41,379 bases of DNA from Firmicutes bacterium CAG:341. Its GTDB lineage: Bacteria > Bacillota > Clostridia > Oscillospirales > Acutalibacteraceae. The stretch covers positions 32,041 to 73,419 of the forward strand of contig FR895326.1 of assembly GCA_000434995.1 (NCBI GenBank), read 5' to 3'. A model generated the notes under the pieces. That model searched no databases. It was not told the DNA's origin and saw only the letters and a program-made list of their open reading frames with translations. Position 1 is the first letter of the stretch. Each line of letters starts with the position of its first letter. The position numbers and the translations under genes were made by a program. Of this stretch, positions 33,364 through 41,379 are shown piece after piece.

Positions 33364-33392
33364 ATTATAACACATAATAACTTACTTGTAAA
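33364..33392 (-). promoter_or_regulatory. rpsO promoter
   Basis: On the minus strand TTTACA (33387-33392), 17 nt, and TGT plus TATAAT (33364-33369), a strong extended -10 promoter. Confidence 0.82.
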
Positions 33393-33449
33393 GCAAATTT
33401 GAAAAATAGTTACCTATATAAATTTATATACAATATATAGTATTATTTG

Positions 33450-35741
33450 CTATTTGATAACTAATTTTCTTTTATCTGTTTCAACAAGGCGGATTTCATA
33501 ATCAATATTCATATTACCGCTGTTATTAACTTCAAGCTCAATTTCACTTTCGTTTGCCTTCACATTAAATTCAAGCTTTGCACAATTTCCTTTTTGATAT
33601 TCATAGCTTATACCGTCATCCGTAAAAAATGTATCTTTAAATTCTCCGCTTTCGTTAGGATATACCGTAAACACAAGCTTTTCACTTTTTTTAAATCCGT
33701 ATTCGCCCTCATCACTCGGCAATACACATCCGCCTTTTACAAAATACGGTACTTCTTTATCGGCAGGTATTTTTAATTCAACATTTTGCCCGCCGGTGAA
33801 TTTTTTGCCGTTTAAATACCATATTTCACCTTTCGGCAGGTAAATGTTAACGCTGTCTTTGCCCTCGTCAAGTACGCATTTTGCAAGTATTTTTCTGCCG
33901 AGCATAAATGATGTGGTGTTAACATCTATATTTTTGTCATCAAAATAAATAAACGGCGGCGCCTGAATAGGAAGCTCGTTTTCCACTGCTTCATATGCGC
34001 AATTGTAAAGATAAGGAATAAGCCTTTTTCTTTCGGCTAAAATTTCTTTTGCGGCATCAATTTTATCTTCATAACTCCAAGGCATAGTGGCACTGTTATC
34101 TTTGTTCCAAGAGTGGATTGTAAAGCGCGGTTCAAATACACCGTGTTGCATCCAGCGAAGCAAAAGTTCCTTGCTTGGCATATCACCTGAAAATCCGCCC
34201 AAATCGTGACCGTAAAAATATAAACCCGAAAGCGATAAAGTCATTCCTATATAGTGGCAAAAGCGCAAATCGTGAAAAGATGTGAAATTATCGCCCGACC
34301 AGGTTTGTGCAAGCCTCCTTATCGCACTGCTTCCGCTTCGGCTTGATAAAAACGGGCGGGTGTTAGGATATTTATCCACTTGTGCTTTGTATGATGAAAG
34401 CACCATTAAATAAGTTAAAATCGGCCTTATTTCACTTGCTCTGACTTCTTTTCCAAATCCGCTTGCAACCGAATCGCAAGCCTTTATGTCAAATTCATTG
34501 TTATCATTCCAAGTGGCGTCAATTCCTAAATCAAGCAGCTTTTCTTTAACCTGCCTGTTCCAAAATTCAAATCCTTTTGGGTTTGTGAAGTCAATATAAC
34601 TTCCCAATCCGTCCCAAAATTGAGTTACATACGGTGTACCGTCGGTATTTTTAACAAAAAGTCCCTGATTTTTTATTTCGTCATACATCGGGTGCGATGT
34701 TAAAAACGCAGGCTTTATATTTGGAATAAGGTGGATACCTTTTTCTTTAAAATCGGAAATGAATTTTTCAGGTTTTGGGAATTTTTCTTTGTTCCAGTGA
34801 AATACACAGCGCAAATTGCCTATTTGCGTATACCCTGATGAAAGATAAAAGCCTTGGCAACTAATATCAAGGTCATTGATTTTATCTAAAAATTTATACA
34901 TTTCTTCTTCGGCGTTTTCTGCGTCGGTATATGCCATTGTGCTTGCACAGTAATCAAAACTCCATTTCGGCGGAAATGCCTGCTTTCCGCACAGCCTGTT
35001 ATATTGCTGTAAAACGGAAAGTGTACTGCCGAAGAATACATAATAAACCAAGTAATCATCATCTGTTTTGAAAAACTTGAAATGCTCATAGTAATTATTT
35101 ATTTCTCTGCCTAAATCAATAAACGATGTGTTTGATGTATCATAGTAAATACCATAGCTCATAACACTGTTTTGGCAAATGTAAAAAGGAATATGCTTGT
35201 ATAAAGGGTCGGTATATTCGGCGTCAAATCCCATACTGTCGGCTGTTTCTATTCTGTATGTTTTGCCGCGTTTGTCGGTTTTGCCTGCCTTGTCACCCAA
35301 GCCGAAAATCTTTTCATCATCTTCCCTTGAAATGTAATGGTAAGCACCCGTGCCGAATTCACCGTCAATGTTGTAAGCGAGCGGTGCTCTGTCGGCAAAA
35401 ATTCTTTTTCCGTTTTTTTCATAACTTAAAAGGAAATTGTGCAAATCAAGATTTACTTCAATTCCGTTTTTCAAAATAAATTTTTCGCCGTTATCAGTTT
35501 TCTTTGCAACAGGTTCAAACATTTCAAAGGCGTCTGTTGCAAGCTTATCCCTGCCGCTTTGACTTAAATCATTATTTGGATTTATTGTAAAAGTCGGCAG
35601 CATATATGCCCCTTTTTTGTATATTGCAACTCTTATTGCAGCAGGGCTTATAAAATCAAGTTTTGCAACAGTGTTGTCGCAAATGTATGTTCTGCCGGTT
35701 TTTGATTTTTCGTAAAGTTTGAAACTGTGGTCAAATTTCAT
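33450..35741 (-). CDS. GH31-family alpha-glucosidase-like enzyme
   Basis: This 763-residue protein has the GH31 order: an N-terminal beta domain, a catalytic barrel and a C-terminal beta domain. The nucleophile is D413 in DATWNDNNEFD and the acid/base is D484 in TWSGDNFTSFHD. The motif WNDNNE replaces the more usual WxDMNE, so substrate preference may differ from a simple maltase. There is no signal peptide, so it is probably cytoplasmic. The start ATG overlaps the upstream esterase stop by 1 nt (TAATG) with GAGG just before, which indicates translational coupling. No good terminator was seen after the stop. Confidence 0.92.
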   Translation of the reverse strand: MKFDHSFKLYEKSKTGRTYICDNTVAKLDFISPAAIRVAIYKKGAYMLPTFTINPNNDLSQSGRDKLATDAFEMFEPVAKKTDNGEKFILKNGIEVNLDLHNFLLSYEKNGKRIFADRAPLAYNIDGEFGTGAYHYISREDDEKIFGLGDKAGKTDKRGKTYRIETADSMGFDAEYTDPLYKHIPFYICQNSVMSYGIYYDTSNTSFIDLGREINNYYEHFKFFKTDDDYLVYYVFFGSTLSVLQQYNRLCGKQAFPPKWSFDYCASTMAYTDAENAEEEMYKFLDKINDLDISCQGFYLSSGYTQIGNLRCVFHWNKEKFPKPEKFISDFKEKGIHLIPNIKPAFLTSHPMYDEIKNQGLFVKNTDGTPYVTQFWDGLGSYIDFTNPKGFEFWNRQVKEKLLDLGIDATWNDNNEFDIKACDSVASGFGKEVRASEIRPILTYLMVLSSYKAQVDKYPNTRPFLSSRSGSSAIRRLAQTWSGDNFTSFHDLRFCHYIGMTLSLSGLYFYGHDLGGFSGDMPSKELLLRWMQHGVFEPRFTIHSWNKDNSATMPWSYEDKIDAAKEILAERKRLIPYLYNCAYEAVENELPIQAPPFIYFDDKNIDVNTTSFMLGRKILAKCVLDEGKDSVNIYLPKGEIWYLNGKKFTGGQNVELKIPADKEVPYFVKGGCVLPSDEGEYGFKKSEKLVFTVYPNESGEFKDTFFTDDGISYEYQKGNCAKLEFNVKANESEIELEVNNSGNMNIDYEIRLVETDKRKLVIK

Positions 35742-37069
35742 TAAACCTCAAATCCTCCGTGAATTGTGTTTTTAATAAGCTTTTTTGTCATCCAAGCTTT
35801 TGACTTGGTATCTTCGCAAAATGTCATTATTTTTTTGCTGCCGCTTTCCCATTTCGGTATAGCGTTGCAATTTGGATTTCCCGTTTTTGCAAATGCAATA
35901 AAGGATTTTGCAATTTGGTTTGATATTGTGTAATCAATATCTTCAAACGGCCTCCAATTTTTATCAAGTGTTGAAAATGCATATAATAAATCACTTGAAT
36001 GCCAAGAGCCGTTTTTATCTCCTGGTAAGTCCCTTGCAAAGCAGTATAAAAAGCATCTACTGTTTTTATCACACTTAACCCATTTTTTACAAATCTGCTT
36101 TAATATTATAGGAAACATATCATTTTGTGTAATTCCTATAATTTTAGGAAGTGACGGAATGTTATTCATTTTAAATGTATCTTTTGTAAGAAGCTTTCCG
36201 TCATAAATCGGCATTGTGTAAAGCATAGTCTTCGGATTATTTTCCTTGCACGCTCTGTCCCACGCACGCCATAATACTTCTTTGTCAACTTCTTTTAATT
36301 GCTCGATATTTTTGCAGTCGGCATATTTGATTATTTCATCCCAAAATGCCCGTGTTTTTTCTTTATCAAGCGGCTTTGCCACATCTCGTTGTATTCCGCC
36401 GCCGCTCATCATTATTGCGCCTTGAAACCAATTTTTGCAAAGCGGACTTGAAATCAAAATATCTACACTCATTGCACCGGCACTCTGCCCTGCAACAGTA
36501 ATTTTGTTTTTATCCCCGCCGAAAGAGGCAATATTATCCCTTATCCATTCAATTGCAGATACCTGGTCGTATAAGCCGAAGTTGCCGCATACTCCTTCAT
36601 CATTTGTAATGTCCGGATGTGAGCAAAAGCCAAAAGCATTAAGCCTGTAATTAAGTGAAACGAATATTACTCCGTTTTTTGCAAAATTTGTACCGTTAAT
36701 ATGCGCTTCGTTTGAGCTGCCGCCCGTAAAGCTGCCGCCGTGAATGTATATAAAAACAGGGCAGTCCTTTGCATTTTTCGGGGCATAAATATTTAAAAAC
36801 AGACAGTCTTCACTGTATGTAAATTCAAGGCCTTTTCTGAATTCATTGTGGTAAAATGCATTTACCTTTGCATCGTCAAGAAATGCACGGTGCTGAATCG
36901 CACATTCTTTAAAATATGTTGCGTCAAAAACACCGTCCCATTTTTTTACGGTTTGGGGATATTCCCATCTTTTCGCAGTAGCATATTTTATTCCGAGCCA
37001 TTCGGTTGTGTTTTCCTTTTCAATGCCTTTTATTCTTCCGCATTTTGTATCAATTTCAATTGTTTTCAT
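35741..37069 (-). CDS. Type-B carboxylesterase
   Basis: This 442-residue alpha/beta hydrolase has the oxyanion segment FIYIHGGSFTGGSS (about residues 107-119), the nucleophile S196 in VAGQSAGAMS, a likely acid in GITQNDMFP and a His in GSWHSSDLLYAF. YSEDCLFLNIYAP is the classic carboxylesterase-B signature. It has no signal peptide. GGGGTG precedes ATG 37069; the longer frame from 37120 would cover the promoter. Sitting between two glycosidases, it may remove acyl groups from imported glycans, but the substrate is unknown. Confidence 0.9.
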   Translation of the reverse strand: MKTIEIDTKCGRIKGIEKENTTEWLGIKYATAKRWEYPQTVKKWDGVFDATYFKECAIQHRAFLDDAKVNAFYHNEFRKGLEFTYSEDCLFLNIYAPKNAKDCPVFIYIHGGSFTGGSSNEAHINGTNFAKNGVIFVSLNYRLNAFGFCSHPDITNDEGVCGNFGLYDQVSAIEWIRDNIASFGGDKNKITVAGQSAGAMSVDILISSPLCKNWFQGAIMMSGGGIQRDVAKPLDKEKTRAFWDEIIKYADCKNIEQLKEVDKEVLWRAWDRACKENNPKTMLYTMPIYDGKLLTKDTFKMNNIPSLPKIIGITQNDMFPIILKQICKKWVKCDKNSRCFLYCFARDLPGDKNGSWHSSDLLYAFSTLDKNWRPFEDIDYTISNQIAKSFIAFAKTGNPNCNAIPKWESGSKKIMTFCEDTKSKAWMTKKLIKNTIHGGFEV

Positions 37070-37091
37070 ATTTTTCACCCCTGATGATTTT

Positions 37092-37120
37092 ATTATAATA
37101 GAAAACAGTCGCATTTTCAA
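37092..37120 (-). promoter_or_regulatory. Promoter of the esterase-GH31 pair
   Basis: On the minus strand TTGAAA (37115-37120), 17 nt, TATAAT (37092-37097). The transcript would start just before the esterase ribosome binding site. Confidence 0.72.
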
Positions 37121-37132
37121 TCATATAAAAAG

Positions 37133-37171
37133 ATAAAAACACCCTTTTTACACAACTGTATAAAAAGGATG
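37133..37171 (-). terminator. Terminator after the GH27 gene
   Basis: On the minus strand CATCCTTTTTATAC pairs fully with GTGTAAAAAGGGTG (two G-U pairs), then TTTTTATC. It separates the GH27 gene from the esterase-GH31 pair. Confidence 0.85.
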
Positions 37172-37180
37172 CTTTGCTCT

Positions 37181-38485
37181 TTAATATATTTTAATCAAAA
37201 CAGCACCGTGTGCCTCAACTTCGGCGGTAAATGTGTTCTTATATTCGCCAAGCTCTTTGCCTGCCCAAATATCATATATTTTATATTTTTCGTCAGGCAT
37301 TAAAATCTCGCTCAAATTAAATTTGATTTTAGATTTTGCATCTTTTGTATTAAACAGGGCGGCATATTTGCATTTCTTACCGTTTGCAACCCATATTACC
37401 GTGCCTTTGCCGTTTTTCTCACTTCTGTAATGCTGGTGCGCTTTTGTTGCCTCACGGTGCATTTTTAAATATTCCCTGTTGGTTAAAAGGGATAAAGTCC
37501 ATTCGTCATTTTCCGGCATGTTACCGCCGAAGAAAAGAGGACTTTTAAAAATTCCCCAAAGGCTCATCATAGTGATTTGCTCAGGCTTTGTAAACTGCGT
37601 GTATCTGTTATTCGGCCCGTGGTATGATGAATGCTTGCAAAGTCTGCCGAGCGGCAGCATATCGCAATCAGGGTAGTTGCCCGGTTTAACTTCGTTTTGC
37701 CAGGTATAGCATTTATCAAACATATCGTGGAGCTTGTCCCACATATCCCAAAAATCGCCTGTCATTCGCCACATATTTGCATTTTTTGCAAGGTGCTTTG
37801 CGTTTTCGATTTTTGCAGGCCCCGGTGAAAGTGACAGTACCATATCCCTGCCGCAATTATCAATCGCTTTTCTAATCATTTCAATTTCATAGTAAGCACT
37901 GTACGGTGTGTCCCACTGCCTGAATTCCGTTACCGCAATATCATCGCATTTAATAAAATCTACACCCCAAGATGCGTAAAGTTCAAAAATACTGTTATAA
38001 TAATCTTGCGCACCTTCGCAGTTTTTCAGCCCATACATATCTGTGTTCCAAGAGCAAACACTAAAATGGTGGGCAATATCTCGCGCAGTAAATTTGCTGT
38101 TTTTAACAGGTGTGTTTTCATGCACGGCTTGGCGCGGAATTCCGCGCATAATATGTATTCCGAATTTTAAGCCGAGGGAGTGAATATAGTCGGCAATTTC
38201 TTTAAAGCCTTTTCCGCCTTTTGAACTCGGAAATCTGTTTTCGGCCGGGATAAGCCTGCCGTATTCATCCATATCAAGTTCGGTGAAATTATTATAATCG
38301 TTGTCCTTTGCTTTAGGTTCATACCACTGAATATCGCAAACAACATATTCCCAACCGTAATCTTTAAGGTTTTTTGCCATATAATCAGCATTTTCTCTTA
38401 ATTCTTTTTCGTTAACCGCCGCACCGAAGCAGTCCCAGCTGTTCCAGCCCATAGGCGCAGTTTTAGCCAAAGTCTGATGTGACAT
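37181..38485 (-). CDS. GH27-family alpha-galactosidase
   Basis: This 434-residue protein starts with the GH27 hallmark APMGWNSWDCFG. The nucleophile is D181 in VDFIKCDDI and the acid/base is D244 in WRMTGDFWDMW. A C-terminal beta domain begins near residue 355. It should cleave terminal alpha-galactose, as in raffinose-type sugars or galactomannan. There is no signal peptide. GGAGGG lies before the ATG. The gene leads a same-strand set with an esterase and a GH31 enzyme, although a terminator separates it from them. Confidence 0.93.
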   Translation of the reverse strand: MSHQTLAKTAPMGWNSWDCFGAAVNEKELRENADYMAKNLKDYGWEYVVCDIQWYEPKAKDNDYNNFTELDMDEYGRLIPAENRFPSSKGGKGFKEIADYIHSLGLKFGIHIMRGIPRQAVHENTPVKNSKFTARDIAHHFSVCSWNTDMYGLKNCEGAQDYYNSIFELYASWGVDFIKCDDIAVTEFRQWDTPYSAYYEIEMIRKAIDNCGRDMVLSLSPGPAKIENAKHLAKNANMWRMTGDFWDMWDKLHDMFDKCYTWQNEVKPGNYPDCDMLPLGRLCKHSSYHGPNNRYTQFTKPEQITMMSLWGIFKSPLFFGGNMPENDEWTLSLLTNREYLKMHREATKAHQHYRSEKNGKGTVIWVANGKKCKYAALFNTKDAKSKIKFNLSEILMPDEKYKIYDIWAGKELGEYKNTFTAEVEAHGAVLIKIY

Positions 38486-38517
38486 TTTTGCTGCCCTCCA
38501 AATGTATTTATGCCTTT

Positions 38518-38546
38518 ATATTATAATCCGGCAAACCTATTGTCAA
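38518..38546 (-). promoter_or_regulatory. GH27 promoter
   Basis: On the minus strand a perfect TTGACA (38541-38546) is followed by TAATAT at 17 nt (38518-38523), or TATAAT at 15 nt (38520-38525). It diverges from the PHP gene. Confidence 0.72.
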
Positions 38547-38603
38547 TAATTATATGAAAATTATACTTTTTTATATGATTGTTTTAATTAAAATCAAAAT
38601 TTC

Positions 38604-38633
38604 TTGCACGCAAGGGGGGCATTGTGCTATTCT
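38604..38633 (+). promoter_or_regulatory. Candidate promoter giving a leaderless PHP mRNA
   Basis: TTGCAC (38604-38609), 18 nt, TATTCT (38628-38633). Transcription would be expected to begin at or within a base or two of the PHP start codon at 38641. Confidence 0.4.
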
Positions 38634-38640
38634 AAAAGAT

Positions 38641-39318
38641 ATGGAAAATAAATTATATAAATATGAGCTTCACTGCCATACGGGCTGTGTTTCACGCTGC
38701 GGCAGAGTGGAGCCTGAAGAAATTGTAAAACTTTATATTGAAAACGGGTATGACGGAATAGTTGTTACCGACCATTACAGCCCAATGACTTTTACACCTA
38801 ATTGGCGGCCTCAAAAGCAGGTAGATTTTTACCTTTCGGGGTACAGGAGAATGAAAAGGGCAGCTGAAAAGTTAAATCCCGATTTTACCGTTTTGCTTGG
38901 TATGGAACTGCGCCATTACGGTACTGCGAATGATTATTTGATTTACGGTGTAAACGAAGATTTTATTTATGCAGCAGGAAATTTGATGAAGCCTTGGGAG
39001 AAAAAAGTATATGATATGTGCCACAAAAACGGTTTTCTTGTTTTTCAGGCACATCCTTTCAGAGCGGGAATAAGGCGGTGCGATGAAAGATATATTGACG
39101 GAATTGAAATATATAACGGAAAAACCCAAAAAGCACTTAACGAAAAAGCTGAAGCGTGGGCAAAGCGAAGCGGCAAGCTTGTGTGTTCAGGTTCAGACTT
39201 TCATACAAAGGCGCATACTGCACGCGGCGGTATTATTACCAAAGTGCCTATCAAGTCAAATTCCGATTTGCTGAATGTACTGAAAAGTCAAGATTTTGAA
39301 ATAATAAAAACTTATTGA
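38641..39318 (+). CDS. PHP-domain phosphoesterase
   Basis: This 225-residue protein has the PHP metal-binding motifs in order: YELHCHTGCVSRCGR (first HxH), VVTDHYSP, LLGMELRHYG (Glu), FQAHPFRAG and CSGSDFHTKAH. PHP proteins hydrolyse phosphoesters or act as histidinol-phosphatase- or polymerase-linked exonuclease-like domains; this stand-alone form has no defined substrate. The in-frame extension upstream to 38554 lacks support. There is no good ribosome binding site at ATG 38641, while an AGGGGGG stretch lies about 24 nt away; see the leaderless proposal. Confidence 0.85.
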   Translation: MENKLYKYELHCHTGCVSRCGRVEPEEIVKLYIENGYDGIVVTDHYSPMTFTPNWRPQKQVDFYLSGYRRMKRAAEKLNPDFTVLLGMELRHYGTANDYLIYGVNEDFIYAAGNLMKPWEKKVYDMCHKNGFLVFQAHPFRAGIRRCDERYIDGIEIYNGKTQKALNEKAEAWAKRSGKLVCSGSDFHTKAHTARGGIITKVPIKSNSDLLNVLKSQDFEIIKTY

Positions 39319-39363
39319 TTTTTTCTTGCATAATTTGTAACATAATAGTTAAAACAAAGTAAA

Positions 39364-39395
39364 AAAGTCGAAAGATTGTTGACGATTTCGGCTTT
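39364..39395 (+). terminator. Probable terminator after the PHP gene
   Basis: AAAGTCGAAA and TTTCGGCTTT pair (one G-U) around a 12-nt loop. A short T-run and AT-rich DNA follow. The loop holds the -35 of the next promoter. Confidence 0.55.
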
Positions 39396-39407
39396 ATATT
39401 ATATAAT
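39379..39407 (+). promoter_or_regulatory. Promoter of the TagF-like gene
   Basis: TTGACG (39379-39384), 17-nt spacer, TATAAT (39402-39407), about 40 nt before the ribosome binding site. Confidence 0.78.
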
Positions 39408-39449
39408 AATTTTTAAATTAGATATAAGATGTTAAAAGGAGGGACGTAT

Positions 39450-40766
39450 ATGTGGCTTGATAAAAATAATATTGAAACAATTTATGCACCTGAAAAGCGA
39501 GATTATAAAAAAGAACTTTTTGAAGCTGTAAAAAAATGTGCAATAAATATTGCCAAAAAGCGTTCCGGTTTTCGTAAAGAGTCGCGTAAAATCCTCCTTG
39601 AAAGCAGGAAAAAATCATACGATGAAATAAAAGACAGAATTAAAACAGACCCAAAGGTAATTTTGTTTTCCACATTTGACGGGCGCAGTTACGGTGACAG
39701 CCCGAAAGCGATTTATGAATATATGCTTTCAAACGAAAAGTTTGATGATTATACTTTTGTGTGGGCGTTTCGCAATCCTAAGCAATTTACTTTTGTTTTG
39801 GATAACCCTAACACTTATATCGTTACCGTTAATACAAAGGATTATGAAATTGCAACTGCAACTGCAAAATATTGGATTTATAATTACAGGATGAGTGACC
39901 ACATTTATCCAAAGCCTGACCAAGTATATATTCAGCTTTGGCACGGCACTCCGCTTAAGCGACTCGGATATGATATTAACATTTCAGACAATGCGATGAA
40001 TTCAAAAAGTGAAATCCGTGAAAAATATAAGGTGGACGCAAGCAAGTTTAAATATATTCTTGCCCCGTCGCATTTTGCAGGTGAAAAGTTTATTTCCGCT
40101 TGGAATTTGGAAGCAATCGGAAAAACGGATACGGTTTTGGAACTCGGCTATCCGCGAAACGATTTTTTGGCTAATTACACCAAAAGCGATGTAGAAGAAA
40201 TAATTGAAAATCTTAATCTTCCCCGCGACAAAAAGTATATTCTTTATGCTCCTACCTGGAGGGATAATCAGCACCAAGCAGGTATCGGCTATACCTATAA
40301 AACGGAAGTTGATTTTGATAAATTAAGGCAGGCACTCGGGGATGAATATATCATTCTTTTCAGGGCGCATTACCTTGTTGCAAATTCCTTTGATTTTGAT
40401 AAATATAAAGGCTTTGTATATAATGTATCAAAAGTTAATGATATTAACCACCTTTATGTTATTTCCGATTTGCTCGTGACCGATTATTCATCAGTATTTT
40501 TTGATTACGGCAATCTCAAAAGGCCGGAGATTTTTTATATGTATGACCTTGATGCATACGGTTCTGAAATTCGTGGCTTTTATATTGACCTTGATGAACT
40601 TCCCGGCCCGATTGTAAAAACAGAAGATGAACTGATAAAAGCAATTAAAAATGCCGAAAGTGACAGAAGCTTTGATGAAAAATATAAAGCGTTCAACGCA
40701 AAGTTTAATTACCTTGATGACGGTAAGGCGGCACAGCGTGTTACGGAAGCAATTATAGAGGAATAA
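39450..40766 (+). CDS. TagF/TagB-like CDP-glycerol glycerophosphotransferase
   Basis: This 438-residue protein follows the Glyphos_transf family: FSTFDGRSYGDSPKAIYEYM near the front, IQLWHGTPLKRLGYD with a conserved His, LGYPRNDFL, ILYAPTWRD, FRAHYL with a second His, and LLVTDYSSVFFDYG. It should transfer glycerophosphate from CDP-glycerol to a lipid-linked or polymer acceptor at the inner membrane face. It has a basic, amphipathic N-terminus but lacks the extra N-terminal domain of long TagF proteins, so it could be a primase or a decorating enzyme. AAAGGAGGG precedes ATG 39450. Its likely donor enzyme, tagD, is 18 kb away. Confidence 0.9.
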   Translation: MWLDKNNIETIYAPEKRDYKKELFEAVKKCAINIAKKRSGFRKESRKILLESRKKSYDEIKDRIKTDPKVILFSTFDGRSYGDSPKAIYEYMLSNEKFDDYTFVWAFRNPKQFTFVLDNPNTYIVTVNTKDYEIATATAKYWIYNYRMSDHIYPKPDQVYIQLWHGTPLKRLGYDINISDNAMNSKSEIREKYKVDASKFKYILAPSHFAGEKFISAWNLEAIGKTDTVLELGYPRNDFLANYTKSDVEEIIENLNLPRDKKYILYAPTWRDNQHQAGIGYTYKTEVDFDKLRQALGDEYIILFRAHYLVANSFDFDKYKGFVYNVSKVNDINHLYVISDLLVTDYSSVFFDYGNLKRPEIFYMYDLDAYGSEIRGFYIDLDELPGPIVKTEDELIKAIKNAESDRSFDEKYKAFNAKFNYLDDGKAAQRVTEAIIEE

Positions 40767-40776
40767 GGTCTATATG

Positions 40777-40808
40777 ATAACCACCTGTTTGTGTAGGTGG
40801 TTATTCTT
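40777..40808 (+). terminator. Terminator after the TagF-like gene
   Basis: ATAACCACCT and AGGTGGTTAT form a perfect 10-bp stem around GTTTGTGT, followed by TCTTTT. Confidence 0.88.
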
Positions 40809-40841
40809 TTACTAAAAGGCGAAAATGTATAATTAAATTAA

Positions 40842-40870
40842 GTGCAAATTTTGTTGAAGTGTGTTATAAT
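40842..40870 (+). promoter_or_regulatory. Extended -10 promoter for the EamA gene
   Basis: TGT plus TATAAT (40865-40870) with only a weak -35 (GTGCAA, 40842-40847) at 17 nt. The extended -10 may compensate. Confidence 0.55.
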
Positions 40871-40887
40871 TTTTTTTGGTGATATAT

Positions 40888-41301
40888 ATGTGGTGGATTT
40901 TTGCTTTGCTTTCTGCAGTATTTGCAGCACTTACATCAATTCTTGCAAAAGTGGGTATTGAAGATGTTGATTCAACTTTGGCTACTGCTATAAGAACGGT
41001 GGCTGTCGTCGGAATGTCTTGGCTTATGGTGTTTATTACTAATACTCAATCGGGTATTTCAAGCATCAGTAAAAAAAGCTGGATATTTTTAATTCTTTCC
41101 GGCCTTGCAACAGGTGCGTCGTGGCTTTGCTATTATAAAGCCATTCAAATGGGCGATGTTTCAAAAGTTGTGCCTATTGATAAGCTGAGTGTTTTATTTA
41201 CACTCATGCTTGCTTTTATATTCCTGCACGAAGAATTTAATGTTAAGTCGCTTATCGGTTCAATTCTCATCACGGCGGGAACACTTTTTATGGTTTTATA
41301 A
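40888..41301 (+). CDS. Half-size EamA-family membrane transporter
   Basis: This 137-residue protein has about five hydrophobic segments and one EamA/DMT repeat (WWIFALLSAVFAALTSILAK at the start, SWLCYYKAIQMGDVSKVVPID, then AFIFLHEEF). Full-length members have two such repeats, so it probably works as a dimer. The frame ends naturally at TAA 41301, so it is not a truncation by the window. GGTGAT precedes ATG 40888; a longer frame begins at 40876 inside that site. The substrate is unknown. Confidence 0.83.
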   Translation: MWWIFALLSAVFAALTSILAKVGIEDVDSTLATAIRTVAVVGMSWLMVFITNTQSGISSISKKSWIFLILSGLATGASWLCYYKAIQMGDVSKVVPIDKLSVLFTLMLAFIFLHEEFNVKSLIGSILITAGTLFMVL

Positions 41302-41360
41302 GCCATATAAAACGGTGCAGTATATAAAGAAATAGAAGTATATTAAATTACAAAAGACCT

Positions 41361-41379
41361 GTTTAAGCTTGGCTTAAAC
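41361..41379 (+). terminator. Inverted repeat at window end, probably part of a terminator
   Basis: GTTTAAGC-TTG-GCTTAAAC is a perfect 8-bp repeat ending exactly at the last base. The preceding AAAAGACCT suggests a longer stem whose 3' half lies outside the window. Confidence 0.55.

Noticed and set aside
33415..33430. Palindrome TATATAAATTTATATA after the GH31 gene as a terminator
   Set aside because: It is only A/T, has no loop or T-tract, and is expected by chance in such AT-rich DNA.
1..41379. Mobile element, prophage, CRISPR array or att-site boundaries
   Set aside because: I looked for transposase or integrase motifs, regularly spaced direct repeats and tRNA-linked repeats and saw none.

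Overview
This window looks like chromosomal DNA from a low-GC, Gram-positive, anaerobic gut-type Firmicute (class Clostridia, perhaps Ruminococcus/Oscillospiraceae-like). The grounds are AT-rich intergenic DNA, strong AGGAGG-type ribosome binding sites, sigma-A-like promoters often with an extended TGn -10, short intrinsic terminators, and GH27/GH31/GH43 glycosidases. The genus is inference. No rRNA, tRNA, CRISPR array, insertion sequence or integrase was seen.

Bases 1-22,350 are a large surface-glycan locus in three transcription blocks. Block A (138-5242, +) encodes rfbF, rfbG, rfbH and a ThDP-dependent acetolactate-synthase-like enzyme. Together they look like a route to a CDP-3,6-dideoxy sugar carrying a two-carbon branch (yersiniose-like). 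Block B (5329-6537, -) is a lone Wzx-type flippase. It converges on block A at a bidirectional terminator and diverges from block C across a two-promoter intergenic region. Block C (6783-22282, +, about 15.5 kb, tightly packed) encodes two ATP-grasp ligases, a GNAT acetyltransferase, a WecE-type sugar aminotransferase, rfbA, rfbB, an extended SDR, two polyprenyl-phosphate GT2 enzymes, three large membrane proteins (two GT-C-like, one uncertain), a TagD-type cytidylyltransferase and a GtrA-type membrane protein. My reading is a dTDP-4-amino-4,6-dideoxy sugar route that may be N-acylated by the ATP-grasp and/or GNAT enzymes, plus GtrA/GtrB/GtrC-style lipid-linked glycosylation. One GT-C-like protein carries a GLUG-like extracellular domain, an unusual fusion.

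Bases 22,350-30,570 hold small independent units, several separated by bidirectional terminators: an atypical SDR; a DnaJ-domain membrane protein with a zinc-ribbon membrane protein; a PAP2 phosphatase with a Cys/His tail; a GPH-type sugar symporter and an SDR; bioY with a DUF1284 protein behind a recognisable BirA-type operator; and a GH43 glycosidase.

Bases 30,570-33,400 are the conserved rpsO-pnp pair (-), with a long hairpin in the intercistronic region. Bases 33,450-38,485 (-) are a carbohydrate-degradation set: GH27 alpha-galactosidase, carboxylesterase and GH31 alpha-glucosidase. The right end (+) has a PHP-domain phosphoesterase, a TagF-like glycerophosphotransferase and a half-size EamA transporter. 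It stops inside what looks like another terminator.

Functions come from motifs and family knowledge read by eye; no database search was run. Start codons were moved downstream of the longest ORF wherever a clear ribosome binding site decided the matter.
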